64,000 bases of DNA from Psychrobacillus sp. OK032 (GCF_900111345.1 NZ_FOGY01000007.1:214030-278029); one strand, 5' to 3'. Counted from the stretch's first letter, positions 44,753 through 54,674 are shown. Numbers and translations are program-made. The notes: generated by a model from the letters alone, not told the origin.

Positions 44753-44914
44753 GAATGTAATCTCCAATCTATGAATTATATATATATTTCTTAGTTCTTT
44801 CATTCATTTTACTCATACTAATTGGTGATGTATACTCATTGGAGCAATAACATAAATTAGAGTAGCACTAGCCATATTGGCCACAATTTATAATTCTGTA
44901 ATAATACGTAACAA

Positions 44915-44965
44915 AATGAAAAAGCCTAAGAGGTAACTGTTAAATAGTTACTCCCAGGCTTTTAT
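44915..44965. terminator. Bidirectional terminator
   Basis: AAAAAGCCTAAGAGGTAACT pairs with AGTTACTCCCAGGCTTTT; long stem with T-run. No gene is seen between it and 45266 apart from the next terminator. Confidence 0.7.
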
Positions 44966-45163
44966 TCTTTCGTGACACAGCAAAGCTGTGATTTTTCTCT
45001 CGGACCAGACCTACATAAACTGTTGCGGAACCCTAGAAAATATTTAATGTATAAGATTACTGTACATTATACAATTTTTATATCTTAGTCTATATTAGAA
45101 TAGCGAAAAGCATAATCTATCCTTTTCAACTAACGGTTGCTTTAGTTTATGATGGAAAAAAAA

Positions 45164-45200
45164 ACGCTCAGAGAAATATTCTCTAAGCGTTTTTATGTTA
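45164..45200. terminator. Bidirectional terminator
   Basis: AAAACGCT-CAGAGAAATATTCTCT-AAGCGTTTTT stem with long A-run and T-run. It lies beyond the lipoprotein gene of the GC-rich island and has host-like base composition. Confidence 0.75.
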
Positions 45201-45266
45201 TTTACAATTAGAATGTTAATTCGTTGTATTCTAATCATAAAATACTAGGATTAGTTTACATACTAG

Positions 45267-46808
45267 CTACTTCTTTACCTCGATCCCGTCAGCCACCTTC
45301 AGCTCCGATCCGTTGATGCCGTCGACGACGTTTTCGACCATGCTGAGGTCCTTCCCGGCATCGATTCTGATGCCGTTGGCGACCTGTCGAATGACGTTGC
45401 TCTCGATCCTGATGCCTGAGGGGATTCCTGTTCCCCGTCCGTCAGTACCGCGATCCTCATTGAGCCGGATGGCCCAGAACCCGTCAGTCCCTCCAGTGAT
45501 GTGGTTACCGTGCAACTCCGTGCCCGGCCCATTGCGGACCTCGATGCCAACCTTCGAATCCTCCCCTGCGGTGATCCTATTGTCCTCGATGAGGGTGTCA
45601 GGAGTTCCCAGGATGACGAGGATTCCCTGACGGTTTCCAATCAGGTCGTTGGAGTGCACCCAGTTTCCAGGTCCTGAGGCGTCGTGTTTGTTCTTGGCCC
45701 CTCCGGAATTGCCCAGCGCGATGCCCGCCCGCTGCCCGCCAACGACCGTGTTATCCCGGACCTCGTTCAGGTATTCACCTTCGCCGTGCAGGTCAATGGC
45801 GTCGAGGTGGCTGCCGACGATGGTGTTGTCCGCCACGAGATTGTTGTGCGTGGAGAACTGCAGCAGAATAGCGTGTCGCAGATGCCTGCCATCGAGGGTA
45901 TTGCCGATGACAACGTTGTGCCGGGAATCGTTGGCAGCATCCGGGTCGTGTTGGTCCCTTGAACCCTCGATAGCGATGCCGTAGCCCTGTCCGCCGGGAC
46001 CGACGGCAGTTGCCTCACTAATGTAGTTTCCAGAGAGGGTTACTTCACGGCTGGCCTTGACGGAGATGCCGTGGCGCTCGAACCTGCGGATGCCCAGGTT
46101 CTCCACTATGATTTGGGAGCTGGCCTGCCCTTCTTGCGCTCCGAGGTGGATCCCGTACATCGGGCCGCCACCTGCGTCGCCGTCCTCGGGATTGTCGCCA
46201 AGTGCCCCCTCGTATCGGGAGGTGATGGTGAAATCAGCGACGATAACATCGTGGACGCCGGAGCCACGGATCACCCGGCTGTCATCCTCTCCGTCGAGGG
46301 AGGTCAGCAGCACGGTGCTCTCCTGGCCCTCGCCGCGCAGGTCTACGCCGCTGCGCAACACGATGTTCGCCGACTCGTCGTCCGGGTCGGTGGAACGCAG
46401 GTCATACGTGCCGGCCGGCAGCAGGACTTCGTCACCTGGTTCAGCCGCGTCCAGGGCCGCCCGAATGGCTGCTGCGTCGTCGTGTGAGTCCGGATCCGGA
46501 TCTGCTCCAAAGTCCATAACATCAAGTCGCTTGCCCGTGGCCGGACCCGGTGTCGACACCTCAATCGGCTTGCCGGATCGGTCCACCAAACCAGGGAGCT
46601 GCCAGTCGCCTTGCTCGGACGGAGCAGGTTCCACGGCTTTATCACTCTCGGACGGTGCGGGTTCTACGGCTTCATCGCTCTCGATCGGCCCGTCGGTTTC
46701 CTCGACGGTGCATGCGGTCAAGAGGACCACCAGACCAAGGACCACCCACCATAAATTCGCCAAACCTCGCCGGCTGTTCCGAACAGATTCCTTCATCAAA
46801 CTTCTCAC
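45267..46808 (-). CDS. Right-handed parallel beta-helix lipoprotein, high GC, acquired
   Basis: 513 residues. Basic N-terminus, one hydrophobic helix and lipobox LLTAC with Cys33 as the lipidation site. A short linker follows with an almost exact repeat (AVEPAPSESDKAVEPAPSEQ). Residues 90-510 are a pectate-lyase-like beta-helix: KRLDVMDFGADPDPDSHDDA opens it, and later rungs repeat N-x-I/V and G-I patterns (NTIVGSHLDAIDLHGEGE). It should bind or cleave polysaccharide at the surface. GC is far above the surroundings and codons favour G/C at third positions, as in Actinobacteria. The GTG at 46808 follows AAGGAAGGAC. Next to a GH3 gene, a plausible partner. Confidence 0.8.
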   Translation of the reverse strand: MRSLMKESVRNSRRGLANLWWVVLGLVVLLTACTVEETDGPIESDEAVEPAPSESDKAVEPAPSEQGDWQLPGLVDRSGKPIEVSTPGPATGKRLDVMDFGADPDPDSHDDAAAIRAALDAAEPGDEVLLPAGTYDLRSTDPDDESANIVLRSGVDLRGEGQESTVLLTSLDGEDDSRVIRGSGVHDVIVADFTITSRYEGALGDNPEDGDAGGGPMYGIHLGAQEGQASSQIIVENLGIRRFERHGISVKASREVTLSGNYISEATAVGPGGQGYGIAIEGSRDQHDPDAANDSRHNVVIGNTLDGRHLRHAILLQFSTHNNLVADNTIVGSHLDAIDLHGEGEYLNEVRDNTVVGGQRAGIALGNSGGAKNKHDASGPGNWVHSNDLIGNRQGILVILGTPDTLIEDNRITAGEDSKVGIEVRNGPGTELHGNHITGGTDGFWAIRLNEDRGTDGRGTGIPSGIRIESNVIRQVANGIRIDAGKDLSMVENVVDGINGSELKVADGIEVKK

Positions 46809-46864
46809 GTCCTTCCTTGTTTCTTACGTCCCTCTCGTCGTCCATGGAAGCGTCGAGAAAAGGG

Positions 46865-46911
46865 GTGAGCCCGCGGGCCTCGGCTTGATTTGCCGAACCC
46901 CGCGGGCTCAC
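46865..46911 (-). terminator. GC-rich hairpin, probable foreign terminator
   Basis: 13-bp perfect GTGAGCCCGCGGG (46865-46877) with CCCGCGGGCTCAC (46899-46911), plus an inner TCGGC/GCCGA pairing. CCCCTTTT follows on the minus strand. It lies between the GH3 and lipoprotein genes and resembles actinobacterial terminators. Confidence 0.7.
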
Positions 46912-47055
46912 TAACTTCAGGATGCCTGACGACCCCTACCGGGTCGCCAACGTCATCCCATGGCCAGAGGCCTATTTTTGGGAGTTGTCGTTTCCATTAT
47001 TCCCGTTATTTCCGTTGTTTCCTTTACCCTTGTTGTTATCTTTGCTGAGGGCCGT

Positions 47056-49581
47056 TTACTTTTCAGCTTTTGCTGCTTCGCGGTCTGCTTTCGCTTTAGC
47101 TTTTGCCGCTTCTCTTGCAGCTTTTTCTTCAGCTTTTGCTGCCTTACGTTCAGCTTTTGCTGCAGCTTGTTGCGCTTTTCTCTCTTCTTTTGCAAAGTTT
47201 AACGGGATGTCTTTTTCCAACGGAGTGTCTGCCGAAGAACCACCGACATGCACGCGGTATTTTCCATCAACAGTAGCCCACTCGCCATCAGCCCAGTTCG
47301 CTAGGTTATCCGGTTCTTCCGGAATGAAATAAGAGAACGGGTGGTTGGAATCAGCCTGGTTAATACGTACAGTCACGTGTTGGCTTTCACCTGGCTCAAG
47401 ATCAACCTTCTCGAAGTTGACAAGTCGCTTAGTTGGCTGTCCTGCCTCGTCCGGAAGTGTCAGATAGACCTGTGCCGCTTCTTTGCCGGCAACGTCACCA
47501 GTGTTAGTGATGTTGAAGGACACGTCAATACCGGAAAACGAGCCGTTATTGCCTTTGCCTTCACCGCGAACCTTCTTCACCTTCAAGTCATCATACTCGA
47601 AAGTCGTGTAAGACAAGCCATACCCGAATGGGAAGACCGGCTTCACATCGTTTGCTTCATACCAGCGGTAGCCCATCTCTAGACCCTCAGTGTACTTGGC
47701 GATTAATTGGTCGGAACCGTCACCGTATGGGCCTGGTCCGCCTGGCTTGCCAGTATCTTGACGCGTTCCTGGGAATTGCTCTTCTGTCGCGAAGGCAGCT
47801 TCACGCTCGGTCGCACCGAATGTCATAGGCAGCTTACCGGAAGGATTGACTTTACCGTAAAGCAAGTTAGCCACGGCATTTCCATCCTCCATGCCTGGGA
47901 ACCAAGCTTCAAGTACTGCTGGTACCTCATTCAACCACGGCATTAGCACCGTACCAGAAGTCTTTAGGACCACAGCAGTGTTCTCCGAGTTTGCCTTCAA
48001 GACCGCATCAATCAGCGGCTCCTGCTCCACCCAGTCCTCTTGTTTATCTCGCGTGTCGAGGTCGATGGCCGGGAAGCCAAGGGTATCGCGGTCAACGGTC
48101 TCATGCGGGTTGTCGCCGATCATAAGCAGCACGACGTCAGACTCAGCAGCCAGCTTAGCGGCAGCCTCCGGGTCACGGCCATCGTTGTACGTTACTTCAG
48201 TATCGTAGCCCAGCTCCTCGATGACGTTCTCCAGACCCTCTTGCGGGGTCACCGCGTAAGGGGTCACGACGTTCTCGTTTGTGTCCTTAGTGGAGCGCGG
48301 GGACATCTTGGCCTCGCCAGCGAACCACTCAACGCCGATCAGTGCGATTGAATCTGGTTCGCCATCCAATGGTAGGAAGCTGTTATCGTTCTTTAACAGT
48401 ACGGCTCCATCCTCAGCCATCTTCAGTGCGCTAGCTCCGTTAGCAATCGGATCGACAATTTCAGGCATGAACTTATCGTAAGGCTCATCCATGTGGCCGT
48501 ACTCGATCATCTTGATGTAGCGTGGACGAAGAAGATTGTCGATGTCTTCATCGGTTACTTCACCAGAATCAAGTGCATCCTGGATTTTTTCCTCAGTGTA
48601 GTACTGTGGTGCCCAGTCTAGCTCAACATTCATGCCCGCCTTGATGGCAGCAACCGTGTCGTGAATTGCGCGGCGGTCACTCATCACGTAACCATCAAAG
48701 CCCCAGTTGTCACGCAAAGCATCTTGTAGCAATTCAGAGCTATCACAAGCATAAGTGCCGTTAACATCCGGGAATGAACACATCACTGAAGCTGGGTCAG
48801 CATCCTTGACAGTCATCTCGAAAGGCAGCATGTACAGCTCGTTCATCGCCTGTGAGGGAACTTGGACACCCATCGTCCATCGCTCAGTCTCTTGCTCGTT
48901 GCCTGCCAAGTGCTTAAGCTGTGCCTGAACTCCTTGGTCCTGGATACCTTTGACTTGCTCTGTTGCCATGGTGCCCGTCAAGTACGGATCCTCACTGAAG
49001 TATTCATAATTACGTCCATTGTACGGGTGACGCACGAGGTTCATGCCCGGCCCGAGCAGCACGTGATGCGCGAAAGCACGAGTTTCTTCGCCAAGAATTC
49101 GGCCTGCTTCATAGTTCAGCTCGCGATCAAAGGTTGCGGCCATCGCCAGGGAGGACGGTAGTCCCGTCGCTTCTGGGTCATTCCCACACGAGCCGCCCTT
49201 CACTCCTGTACCACCGTTAGTCATGCGGATTGTGGGGATGCCTAGATCCTCAATTCCACGGATTTGTCGGCCAGTGTCCTGCCACTCACACCCAGGCAAG
49301 GTACCCTGGGGCGCGAATTCGCCGTTCTGGTACTTGCTACTACCTTTCTTGTCGATGACTACCGTCTCACCGGTGTCGTTCTCATTGAATCGCGAGATGG
49401 CGATTTGCTGGATTTTCTGTTCCATCGTCATCTCATCGAGAAGCAGCTTGGTGCGCTCCTCAGCAGAGAGCTGGGTGTTCATCCAGGGGTTGATCCCTTC
49501 CGTTATCGCATTAGCAGGATTTACTAATGCAGACATGGAGATCGTTGCTGTCAAAAAAATTGAAGTAATTCGTTTTATCAT
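47056..49581 (-). CDS. Glycoside hydrolase family 3 beta-glucosidase-like enzyme, secreted, acquired
   Basis: 841 residues. The signal peptide ends near NPANA (about residue 25). GH3 N-domain: GMNLVRHPYNGRNYEYFSED, KHLAGNEQET (Lys223-His224) and the nucleophile Asp302 in GFDGYVMSDRRA. The (alpha/beta)6 domain follows, then FGYGLSYTTFEYDDLKV leads into a fibronectin-III-like domain to about residue 780. The tail is Ala/Lys/Glu-rich (AAKAERKAAKAEEKAAREAA). The body is about half GC, but the signal-peptide codons are AT-rich like the host. After the TAA stop the same frame stays open for 27 codons. Ribosome binding site GGAGAG. Substrate unknown; a beta-glucoside or xyloside. Confidence 0.85.
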   Translation of the reverse strand: MIKRITSIFLTATISMSALVNPANAITEGINPWMNTQLSAEERTKLLLDEMTMEQKIQQIAISRFNENDTGETVVIDKKGSSKYQNGEFAPQGTLPGCEWQDTGRQIRGIEDLGIPTIRMTNGGTGVKGGSCGNDPEATGLPSSLAMAATFDRELNYEAGRILGEETRAFAHHVLLGPGMNLVRHPYNGRNYEYFSEDPYLTGTMATEQVKGIQDQGVQAQLKHLAGNEQETERWTMGVQVPSQAMNELYMLPFEMTVKDADPASVMCSFPDVNGTYACDSSELLQDALRDNWGFDGYVMSDRRAIHDTVAAIKAGMNVELDWAPQYYTEEKIQDALDSGEVTDEDIDNLLRPRYIKMIEYGHMDEPYDKFMPEIVDPIANGASALKMAEDGAVLLKNDNSFLPLDGEPDSIALIGVEWFAGEAKMSPRSTKDTNENVVTPYAVTPQEGLENVIEELGYDTEVTYNDGRDPEAAAKLAAESDVVLLMIGDNPHETVDRDTLGFPAIDLDTRDKQEDWVEQEPLIDAVLKANSENTAVVLKTSGTVLMPWLNEVPAVLEAWFPGMEDGNAVANLLYGKVNPSGKLPMTFGATEREAAFATEEQFPGTRQDTGKPGGPGPYGDGSDQLIAKYTEGLEMGYRWYEANDVKPVFPFGYGLSYTTFEYDDLKVKKVRGEGKGNNGSFSGIDVSFNITNTGDVAGKEAAQVYLTLPDEAGQPTKRLVNFEKVDLEPGESQHVTVRINQADSNHPFSYFIPEEPDNLANWADGEWATVDGKYRVHVGGSSADTPLEKDIPLNFAKEERKAQQAAAKAERKAAKAEEKAAREAAKAKAKADREAAKAEK

Positions 49582-50030
49582 CTTAATCTCTCCATTACTA
49601 TCTAATATTTGTCTATTATGTATTTATAAAATTCGTTTTATATCTTAATCTCTCCCTTAATAACTATTCGTCAATTAGTATTGAAATATCTCTCCCTTAC
49701 TAACAACAGTCTCTTAGTATATAGAAAAACTATTACGCTAGCATGTCCGGTTAATTACAAAACAGCAACAAATACCACGAGATTAGTAACGCTCCTAAAG
49801 TCCTGAAGTGGTCTCAAACACTGTAGTAGCAATGATTTGCCAAATAAAGAATCAAAATAAATTTAAACGAGGAATATACTTCATCATTCTAAATATACTG
49901 AAATAGGATGGATGAATTTCTATTTATTAAATAAGCAATGTTACTATGATATTTGGAAATCCAATCGAAGGTGACATGTAATGAAATTCAATATCAGGCA
50001 TATTTTAAATATTACTTTTTAAAAAACGAA
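49582..50030. other. AT-rich gap between the island and glmS
   Basis: No complete gene. A GAAGGTGACATGTA before ATG 49981 opens a 13-codon frame (MKFNIRHILNITF) of doubtful meaning. Repeated TATCTTAATCTCTCC-like tracts at 49580-49690 are seen upstream of the GH3 gene. Confidence 0.4.
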
Positions 50031-50035
50031 AAAAT

Positions 50036-50082
50036 CAGACAAAAAAATCGTATTCAAGAAATTTCTTGAATACGATTGTATT
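50036..50082 (-). terminator. Intrinsic terminator downstream of glmS
   Basis: ATCGTATTCAAGAAA/TTTCTTGAATACGAT, a 15-bp perfect stem with a T-run on the minus strand, about 130 bases beyond the glmS stop. A second small hairpin (ACATTAAAGTT/AACTTTAATGT) lies at 50150-50174. Confidence 0.75.
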
Positions 50083-50207
50083 AACTTTATTTAGTCTGAT
50101 CTATATTGTCTGTATATTTTTCCACTTTTCATCAGTAACCCGACATTAAAGTTACCAACTTTAATGTAACTGGACAGCAACAAAATTCAGATAATGTAAA
50201 ATTGACC

Positions 50208-52010
50208 TTATTCCACAGTCACCGATTTAGCTAAATTCCTCGGTTTATCCACATCACAGTCTCTATGCAACGCGGCATAATAACTAATCAACTGTAAAGG
50301 TACTACTGCTACTAGCGGTGAGAATAGCTCATGTACTTTTGGAAGTACGAAGCGATCTTCTTCCTCTTCTAAGCCTTCCATTGCAATAATGCATGGGTTT
50401 GCACCTCGTGCTACTACTTCTTTTACATTACCTCGAATGTTCAGGCTTACGGCTTGTTGAGTTGCAAGCGCGAATATTGGGGTACCATCTTCAATAAGTG
50501 CGATTGTACCGTGTTTTAATTCTCCACCTGCAAATCCCTCTGCTTGAATATAAGAGATTTCTTTTAGTTTTAAAGCACCTTCCAAACTTACATAGAAGTC
50601 AATATTGCGTCCGATGAAAAATGCATTTCTAGTTGTTGCTAAAAACTCTGCCGCAATTTCTTCCATTTCTTCTTTGGAATCAACAATTGTTTGCACTGCA
50701 TTTGCTGCAATACCTAGTTCTTTCACAACATCAAAATCTACTGTTTTGTTTTGATATTGTGCATACACAGAAGCTGTTACCATTAATACTGCTACTTGTG
50801 CAACGTAGGCTTTCGTAGATGCAACTGCAATTTCAGGACCAGCGTGAAGTAAAAGCGTATGATCAGCTTCGCGAGAAAGTGTTGATCCAGGTACGTTTGT
50901 CATTGTAATCGTTGGGTAGCCTTTTTCTTTTATTTTCACTAGCACTTGTCTGCTATCCGCAGTTTCACCTGATTGTGTAATGAATAAAAACAACGGTTTT
51001 GCAGAAAGAAGTGGCATGTTGTAGCCGAACTCACTAGAAATATGAACTTCTACTGGAATACCTGCGATTTTTTCGAAGTATTGTTTTCCAATAAGACCAG
51101 CGTGATAGCTTGTGCCTGCAGCAATAATGTACAGACGATCTGCATCATGAAATGCTTGTAAAATAGCCGGGTCAATCACAAGCTCGTCTTGTTCATTTTG
51201 ATAGGCTTGAATAATTTTACGAATAACAGCTGGTTGTTCGTCCATTTCTTTTAGCATGTAGTGAGGATATGTTCCTTTTTCGATATCGCTCAAATCTAGC
51301 TCTGCTTTGTATGCTGGTCGATCTACGATGGAACCATCTAGTTTTTGAATTTCAATGGAATCCTTATGCACGATAACTATTTCTTGATCGTGAAGTTCTA
51401 CATACTGCTCTGTCACTTGTAGCATTGCCATAGCGTCGGATGCCACTACGTTAAATCCTTCTCCAAGTCCTACAAGTAGTGGTGATTTGTTTTTGGCTAC
51501 ATAAATAGTGTTTGCATCTTCTTTGTCTAGAAGTGCAAGTGCATAAGATCCGTGGATTAGATGCAATGTTTTTCTAAGTGCATCTATTGTCGATAGTCCG
51601 TCTTGAGAAAACTTTTCTATTAACTGTACGATTACTTCTGTGTCTGTATCAGAAGCCATTTCTACATTAGATAAATATGCCTTTTTCATGAGGTGATAGT
51701 TTTCAATGACACCATTATGCACAAGTGTAAAACGTTTTGTTGTACTTTGGTGAGGGTGCGCATTTAGTTGATTTGGTACACCATGTGTTGCCCAACGAGT
51801 ATGCCCAATGCCAAGTCTTGCATCTACATCTTCATCCACTACATCACGTAGATCTGCAATTCGACCTTTTTCCTTAAAAACGACTACGCCATCTTCATTG
51901 AGCACCGCAATTCCTGCTGAATCATATCCACGGTACTCTAATTTTTCTAATCCTTTTAATAATATTTCCTTTACGTCCGCTTCTCCAATATATCCTACAA
52001 TTCCACACAT
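50208..52010 (-). CDS. glmS: Glutamine-fructose-6-phosphate aminotransferase
   Basis: 600 residues, the exact length of B. subtilis GlmS. It makes glucosamine-6-phosphate from fructose-6-P and glutamine, the first step to UDP-GlcNAc. The N-terminal nucleophile is Cys2 (MCGIVGYIG), which forces ATG 52010 after GGAGG rather than the longer frame from 52064. The glutaminase domain (to about 240) has [11 protein letters not shown] and the two SIS domains have [19 protein letters not shown] and the C-terminal [10 protein letters not shown]. Regulated by the ribozyme in its leader. Usually next to glmM; here three genes intervene. Confidence 0.97.
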   Translation of the reverse strand: MCGIVGYIGEADVKEILLKGLEKLEYRGYDSAGIAVLNEDGVVVFKEKGRIADLRDVVDEDVDARLGIGHTRWATHGVPNQLNAHPHQSTTKRFTLVHNGVIENYHLMKKAYLSNVEMASDTDTEVIVQLIEKFSQDGLSTIDALRKTLHLIHGSYALALLDKEDANTIYVAKNKSPLLVGLGEGFNVVASDAMAMLQVTEQYVELHDQEIVIVHKDSIEIQKLDGSIVDRPAYKAELDLSDIEKGTYPHYMLKEMDEQPAVIRKIIQAYQNEQDELVIDPAILQAFHDADRLYIIAAGTSYHAGLIGKQYFEKIAGIPVEVHISSEFGYNMPLLSAKPLFLFITQSGETADSRQVLVKIKEKGYPTITMTNVPGSTLSREADHTLLLHAGPEIAVASTKAYVAQVAVLMVTASVYAQYQNKTVDFDVVKELGIAANAVQTIVDSKEEMEEIAAEFLATTRNAFFIGRNIDFYVSLEGALKLKEISYIQAEGFAGGELKHGTIALIEDGTPIFALATQQAVSLNIRGNVKEVVARGANPCIIAMEGLEEEEDRFVLPKVHELFSPLVAVVPLQLISYYAALHRDCDVDKPRNLAKSVTVE

Positions 52011-52065
52011 ATTGTTATTTCCTCCGTTTACATTCATGTCAAAATAAACGTCCTGTTTTTTCACA

Positions 52066-52242
52066 GTCGCTCATTATGCTAAGAATGCCTTCTTTTCCCC
52101 TCTGTCATACAATCACTCGTATGGTTTCTGAAAAAGAATAACAACCGGGCAAATACGGTCGGGAGGCATCCGCCGAATTTTCGATAACCTCCACCTCGTC
52201 TGCTGAAGATACATTTCGTCCGATTTCTTCAGCTCTGGCGCT
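52066..52242 (-). promoter_or_regulatory. glmS ribozyme/riboswitch
   Basis: Minus-strand leader has the cleavage site ATA|GCGCCAGAGCTG (G+1 at 52241), then GACGAGGTGGAGGTTATCGA, ATTCGGCGGATGCCTCCCG, and the P3-P4 hairpins further on. All conserved core elements of the glmS ribozyme are present. Glucosamine-6-phosphate should trigger self-cleavage and lower glmS expression. Confidence 0.96.
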
Positions 52243-52328
52243 ATAATTGTTTTCCTTACTTTAACGCGTTTAACGTTCCTCCCTGTCTACGCGGTCACTT
52301 TATAATTTACATTTAAAGTAACTTTTTC

Positions 52329-52357
52329 ATTATATACGTTCATTATATGCACGTCAA
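52329..52357 (-). promoter_or_regulatory. glmS promoter
   Basis: Minus strand TTGACG (52357-52352), 17-base spacer, TATAAT (52334-52329), about 85 bases before the ribozyme cleavage site. Strong sigma-A match. Confidence 0.8.
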
Positions 52358-52387
52358 TTTAGTCGAATATAGATTAATAGATTAACT

Positions 52388-52414
52388 TAAAAGAGCCCCA
52401 AGTAGAGGCTCTTT
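52388..52414 (-). terminator. Intrinsic terminator of the ggt-like gene
   Basis: AAGAGCC-CCAAGTAGA-GGCTCTT stem, T-run on the minus strand, directly after the stop at 52426. Confidence 0.8.
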
Positions 52415-52425
52415 CTCCAACCTAT

Positions 52426-54030
52426 TTACCAAACCGCTATTGCTCCATCTGTCCGGGACTCTGTACCGCCTTGGAGAACCCCTGTCTCCTGGTTTCTCCA
52501 AATTATTTGACCACGTCCAAAGCTACCACCATCCGTTGCCATTTGAATATCATGACCTTTTCTTACTAAGCTCTGCACGAGATAATTTGGAAACTCGGGT
52601 TCGACATGAATTATTTTTCCTTTCACCCATTGCCAACGTGGCATATCCAATGTTGCTTGTGGACTCAATAGATAATCTATCGTATTCGTCACAACTTGGA
52701 AATGTCCTTGCGGCTGCATATATGCACCCATTACTCCAAACGGTCCAACCGCTTTTCCATCCTTCGTTAAGAAACCTGGAATTATCGTATGGAATGTTCT
52801 TTTGCCAGGTTGCAACACATTTGGATGTGTTTCATCTAATGAAAAATCATGCCCTCTATTTTGTAATGCGATTCCTGTATTCGGAATGACAATTCCAGAA
52901 CCAAACCCCATGTAATTACTTTGAATGTACGAAACCATATTGCCTTCTTCATCCGCTGTCGCTAAATAAACTGTTCCCGCTTTTGGCAAATCATAAGGTT
53001 CCGGATTACTTGCTCCTTCTTCAATAGTTGCAGCACGAGATTTAGCATATTCATCTGATAATAAGTGTTCTACGCTGATCGGCATAGCACCTGGTTCTGT
53101 AATGAATGCTTTGCCATCTGTAAATGCTAATTTCAGCGATTCGATTTGATGATGGAATGTATCTGCATTTTGCCACATCGGTGTTTGAAGGTTTTTGAAT
53201 ATATTAAGCGCCATTAGTGCTACCATCCCTTGACCGTTTGGTGGAACTTCCCAAACATCATAACCTCGATAATTTACTGAAATAGGCTCTACCCACTCTG
53301 CTTTGTATGAAGATAAATCTTTTTTTGATAAGTATCCATCATGTTTTCTCATATAAGCATCAATTTTATCTGCTATTTTTCCTTCATAAAAATCGCGAGC
53401 GTTCGTTTCTCCAACCGCTAGGAGTGTTTTAGCATGACCCGGTGAAGACCACATCTCCCCGATTTCTGGTGCTCTTCCATTTGGTGCAAAGGTTTCAAAC
53501 CATGCAGTAAATTCTTCCGTAGTAAAAGTATCTTTAAATTTAGCATACGCTAGTTTCCAATACTTACCAAGAATAGGTGTTAACGGGTAGCCTTCTTCTG
53601 CGTAACGAATTGCTGGTAGTAGTACCTCTTTAAGCGAGAGTTTACCAAAACGTTCCGATAGTGCCGCCCACGCAGCGGGAACACCAGGCACTGTAACAGG
53701 TATTACACCATGGACAGGTATATGATCATATCCTTGGTCTCTTAGTTTTTGTGCAGAAATAGATTGTGGTGCAGGACCTGAGGCATTTAACCCATGCAGT
53801 TTATCTTTTGTCCAAACTAAAGCAAATGCATCTCCGCCTATACCATTAGAAGTGGGTTCTACTACGGTAAGTGCTGCAGCTGTTGCAATTGCAGCGTCAA
53901 TAGCATTTCCCCCTTGCTTTAAGATGTCTAATCCTGCTTGTGCTGCCAGCGGTTGAGACGTTGCAACCATTCCCTTTTTTGCAAAAACAGTATGTCGTTT
54001 AGCTGAAAACGGATGGTATAAATAATCCAT
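52426..54030 (-). CDS. Gamma-glutamyltransferase-like Ntn hydrolase (YwrD type)
   Basis: 534 residues. No signal peptide (MDYLYHPFSAKRHTVFAKKG), unlike secreted Ggt. The self-processing Thr353 opens the small subunit (AGTVYLATADEEGN), and the conserved MGFGSGIVIPNTGIALQNRG and GPFGVMGAYMQPQGH segments follow. It should cut itself and hydrolyse or transfer gamma-glutamyl groups of glutathione-like or polyglutamate substrates. B. subtilis YwrD is similar. AAGAGGGGGG precedes ATG 54030. It lies between glmS and glmM but has its own terminator. Confidence 0.88.
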   Translation of the reverse strand: MDYLYHPFSAKRHTVFAKKGMVATSQPLAAQAGLDILKQGGNAIDAAIATAAALTVVEPTSNGIGGDAFALVWTKDKLHGLNASGPAPQSISAQKLRDQGYDHIPVHGVIPVTVPGVPAAWAALSERFGKLSLKEVLLPAIRYAEEGYPLTPILGKYWKLAYAKFKDTFTTEEFTAWFETFAPNGRAPEIGEMWSSPGHAKTLLAVGETNARDFYEGKIADKIDAYMRKHDGYLSKKDLSSYKAEWVEPISVNYRGYDVWEVPPNGQGMVALMALNIFKNLQTPMWQNADTFHHQIESLKLAFTDGKAFITEPGAMPISVEHLLSDEYAKSRAATIEEGASNPEPYDLPKAGTVYLATADEEGNMVSYIQSNYMGFGSGIVIPNTGIALQNRGHDFSLDETHPNVLQPGKRTFHTIIPGFLTKDGKAVGPFGVMGAYMQPQGHFQVVTNTIDYLLSPQATLDMPRWQWVKGKIIHVEPEFPNYLVQSLVRKGHDIQMATDGGSFGRGQIIWRNQETGVLQGGTESRTDGAIAVW

Positions 54031-54115
54031 ACAAATCCCCCCTCTTATTTATGTATCTCTTTATCTTTAAGAATAACAGATTATTGAGTGAATATTCTAC
54101 CTATTCATATGTACA

Positions 54116-54152
54116 AAAAAAGAGTACCCTCCATTGAAGGCACCCTGAGATT
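54116..54152 (-). terminator. Intrinsic terminator
   Basis: GGGTGCCTTCAATGGAGGGTACTC with seven T's on the minus strand; ends the PfpI-family gene. Confidence 0.75.
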
Positions 54153-54158
54153 GTTTAT

Positions 54159-54674
54159 TTATTTTTCCAGCAATTTTACAATTTCTCTATTAAACGCTGG
54201 TAAATCGTCTGGTGTTCTACTTGTGACGAGTTGATTGGCACAAACAAATACTTCTTCGTCATGGTAAGTTGCTCCGGCGTTTTCTAAATCGACTTTAATC
54301 GACTTATATCCAGTAGCATCTCGCCCTTCTAATGTTTTTGCAGTGATTAAAAGTTGCGGTCCGTGACATATTGCAAATACTGGTTTCTTTGCATCCATAA
54401 ACGCTTTTGCAAAAGCTACAAATCGATCGTCCGCTCGTAGAATGTCTGGTGAAAATCCTCCTGGAATAAATAAAGCATCAAAATCTTCTGGTTTTACATC
54501 ATCTATTCCATAATCTACTTTAATGTTTGCTTCGCCTTGTTTACCAGTTACTTCATTCCCTGCTTCTTTCTCAATTGTAAATACCTCATGTCCTGCATCG
54601 TTTAAAGCTTGAGCTGGACTCGTATACTCTACGTCTTCAAACATATTTGTGATTAATGTTGCTACTTTAGCCAT
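54159..54674 (-). CDS. DJ-1/PfpI family protein (YfkM-like, general stress)
   Basis: 171 residues, family length. The nucleophile elbow is FAICHGPQ with Cys at about 103 and the next His, and an upstream Glu in NMFEDVEYTSP completes the usual site. Members act as glyoxalase III/deglycase or chaperone; B. subtilis YfkM (general stress protein 18) is close. AGGAGTGAGG before the ATG. Monocistronic, in the block inserted between glmM and glmS. Protease activity is unlikely. Confidence 0.88.
   Translation of the reverse strand: MAKVATLITNMFEDVEYTSPAQALNDAGHEVFTIEKEAGNEVTGKQGEANIKVDYGIDDVKPEDFDALFIPGGFSPDILRADDRFVAFAKAFMDAKKPVFAICHGPQLLITAKTLEGRDATGYKSIKVDLENAGATYHDEEVFVCANQLVTSRTPDDLPAFNREIVKLLEK

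Noticed and set aside
45313..49648. Many long plus-strand reading frames opposite the beta-helix and GH3 genes
   Set aside because: They are antisense shadows created by high GC (few stops). None has a ribosome binding site or family signal, while the minus-strand genes show lipobox, signal peptide and GH3 motifs.
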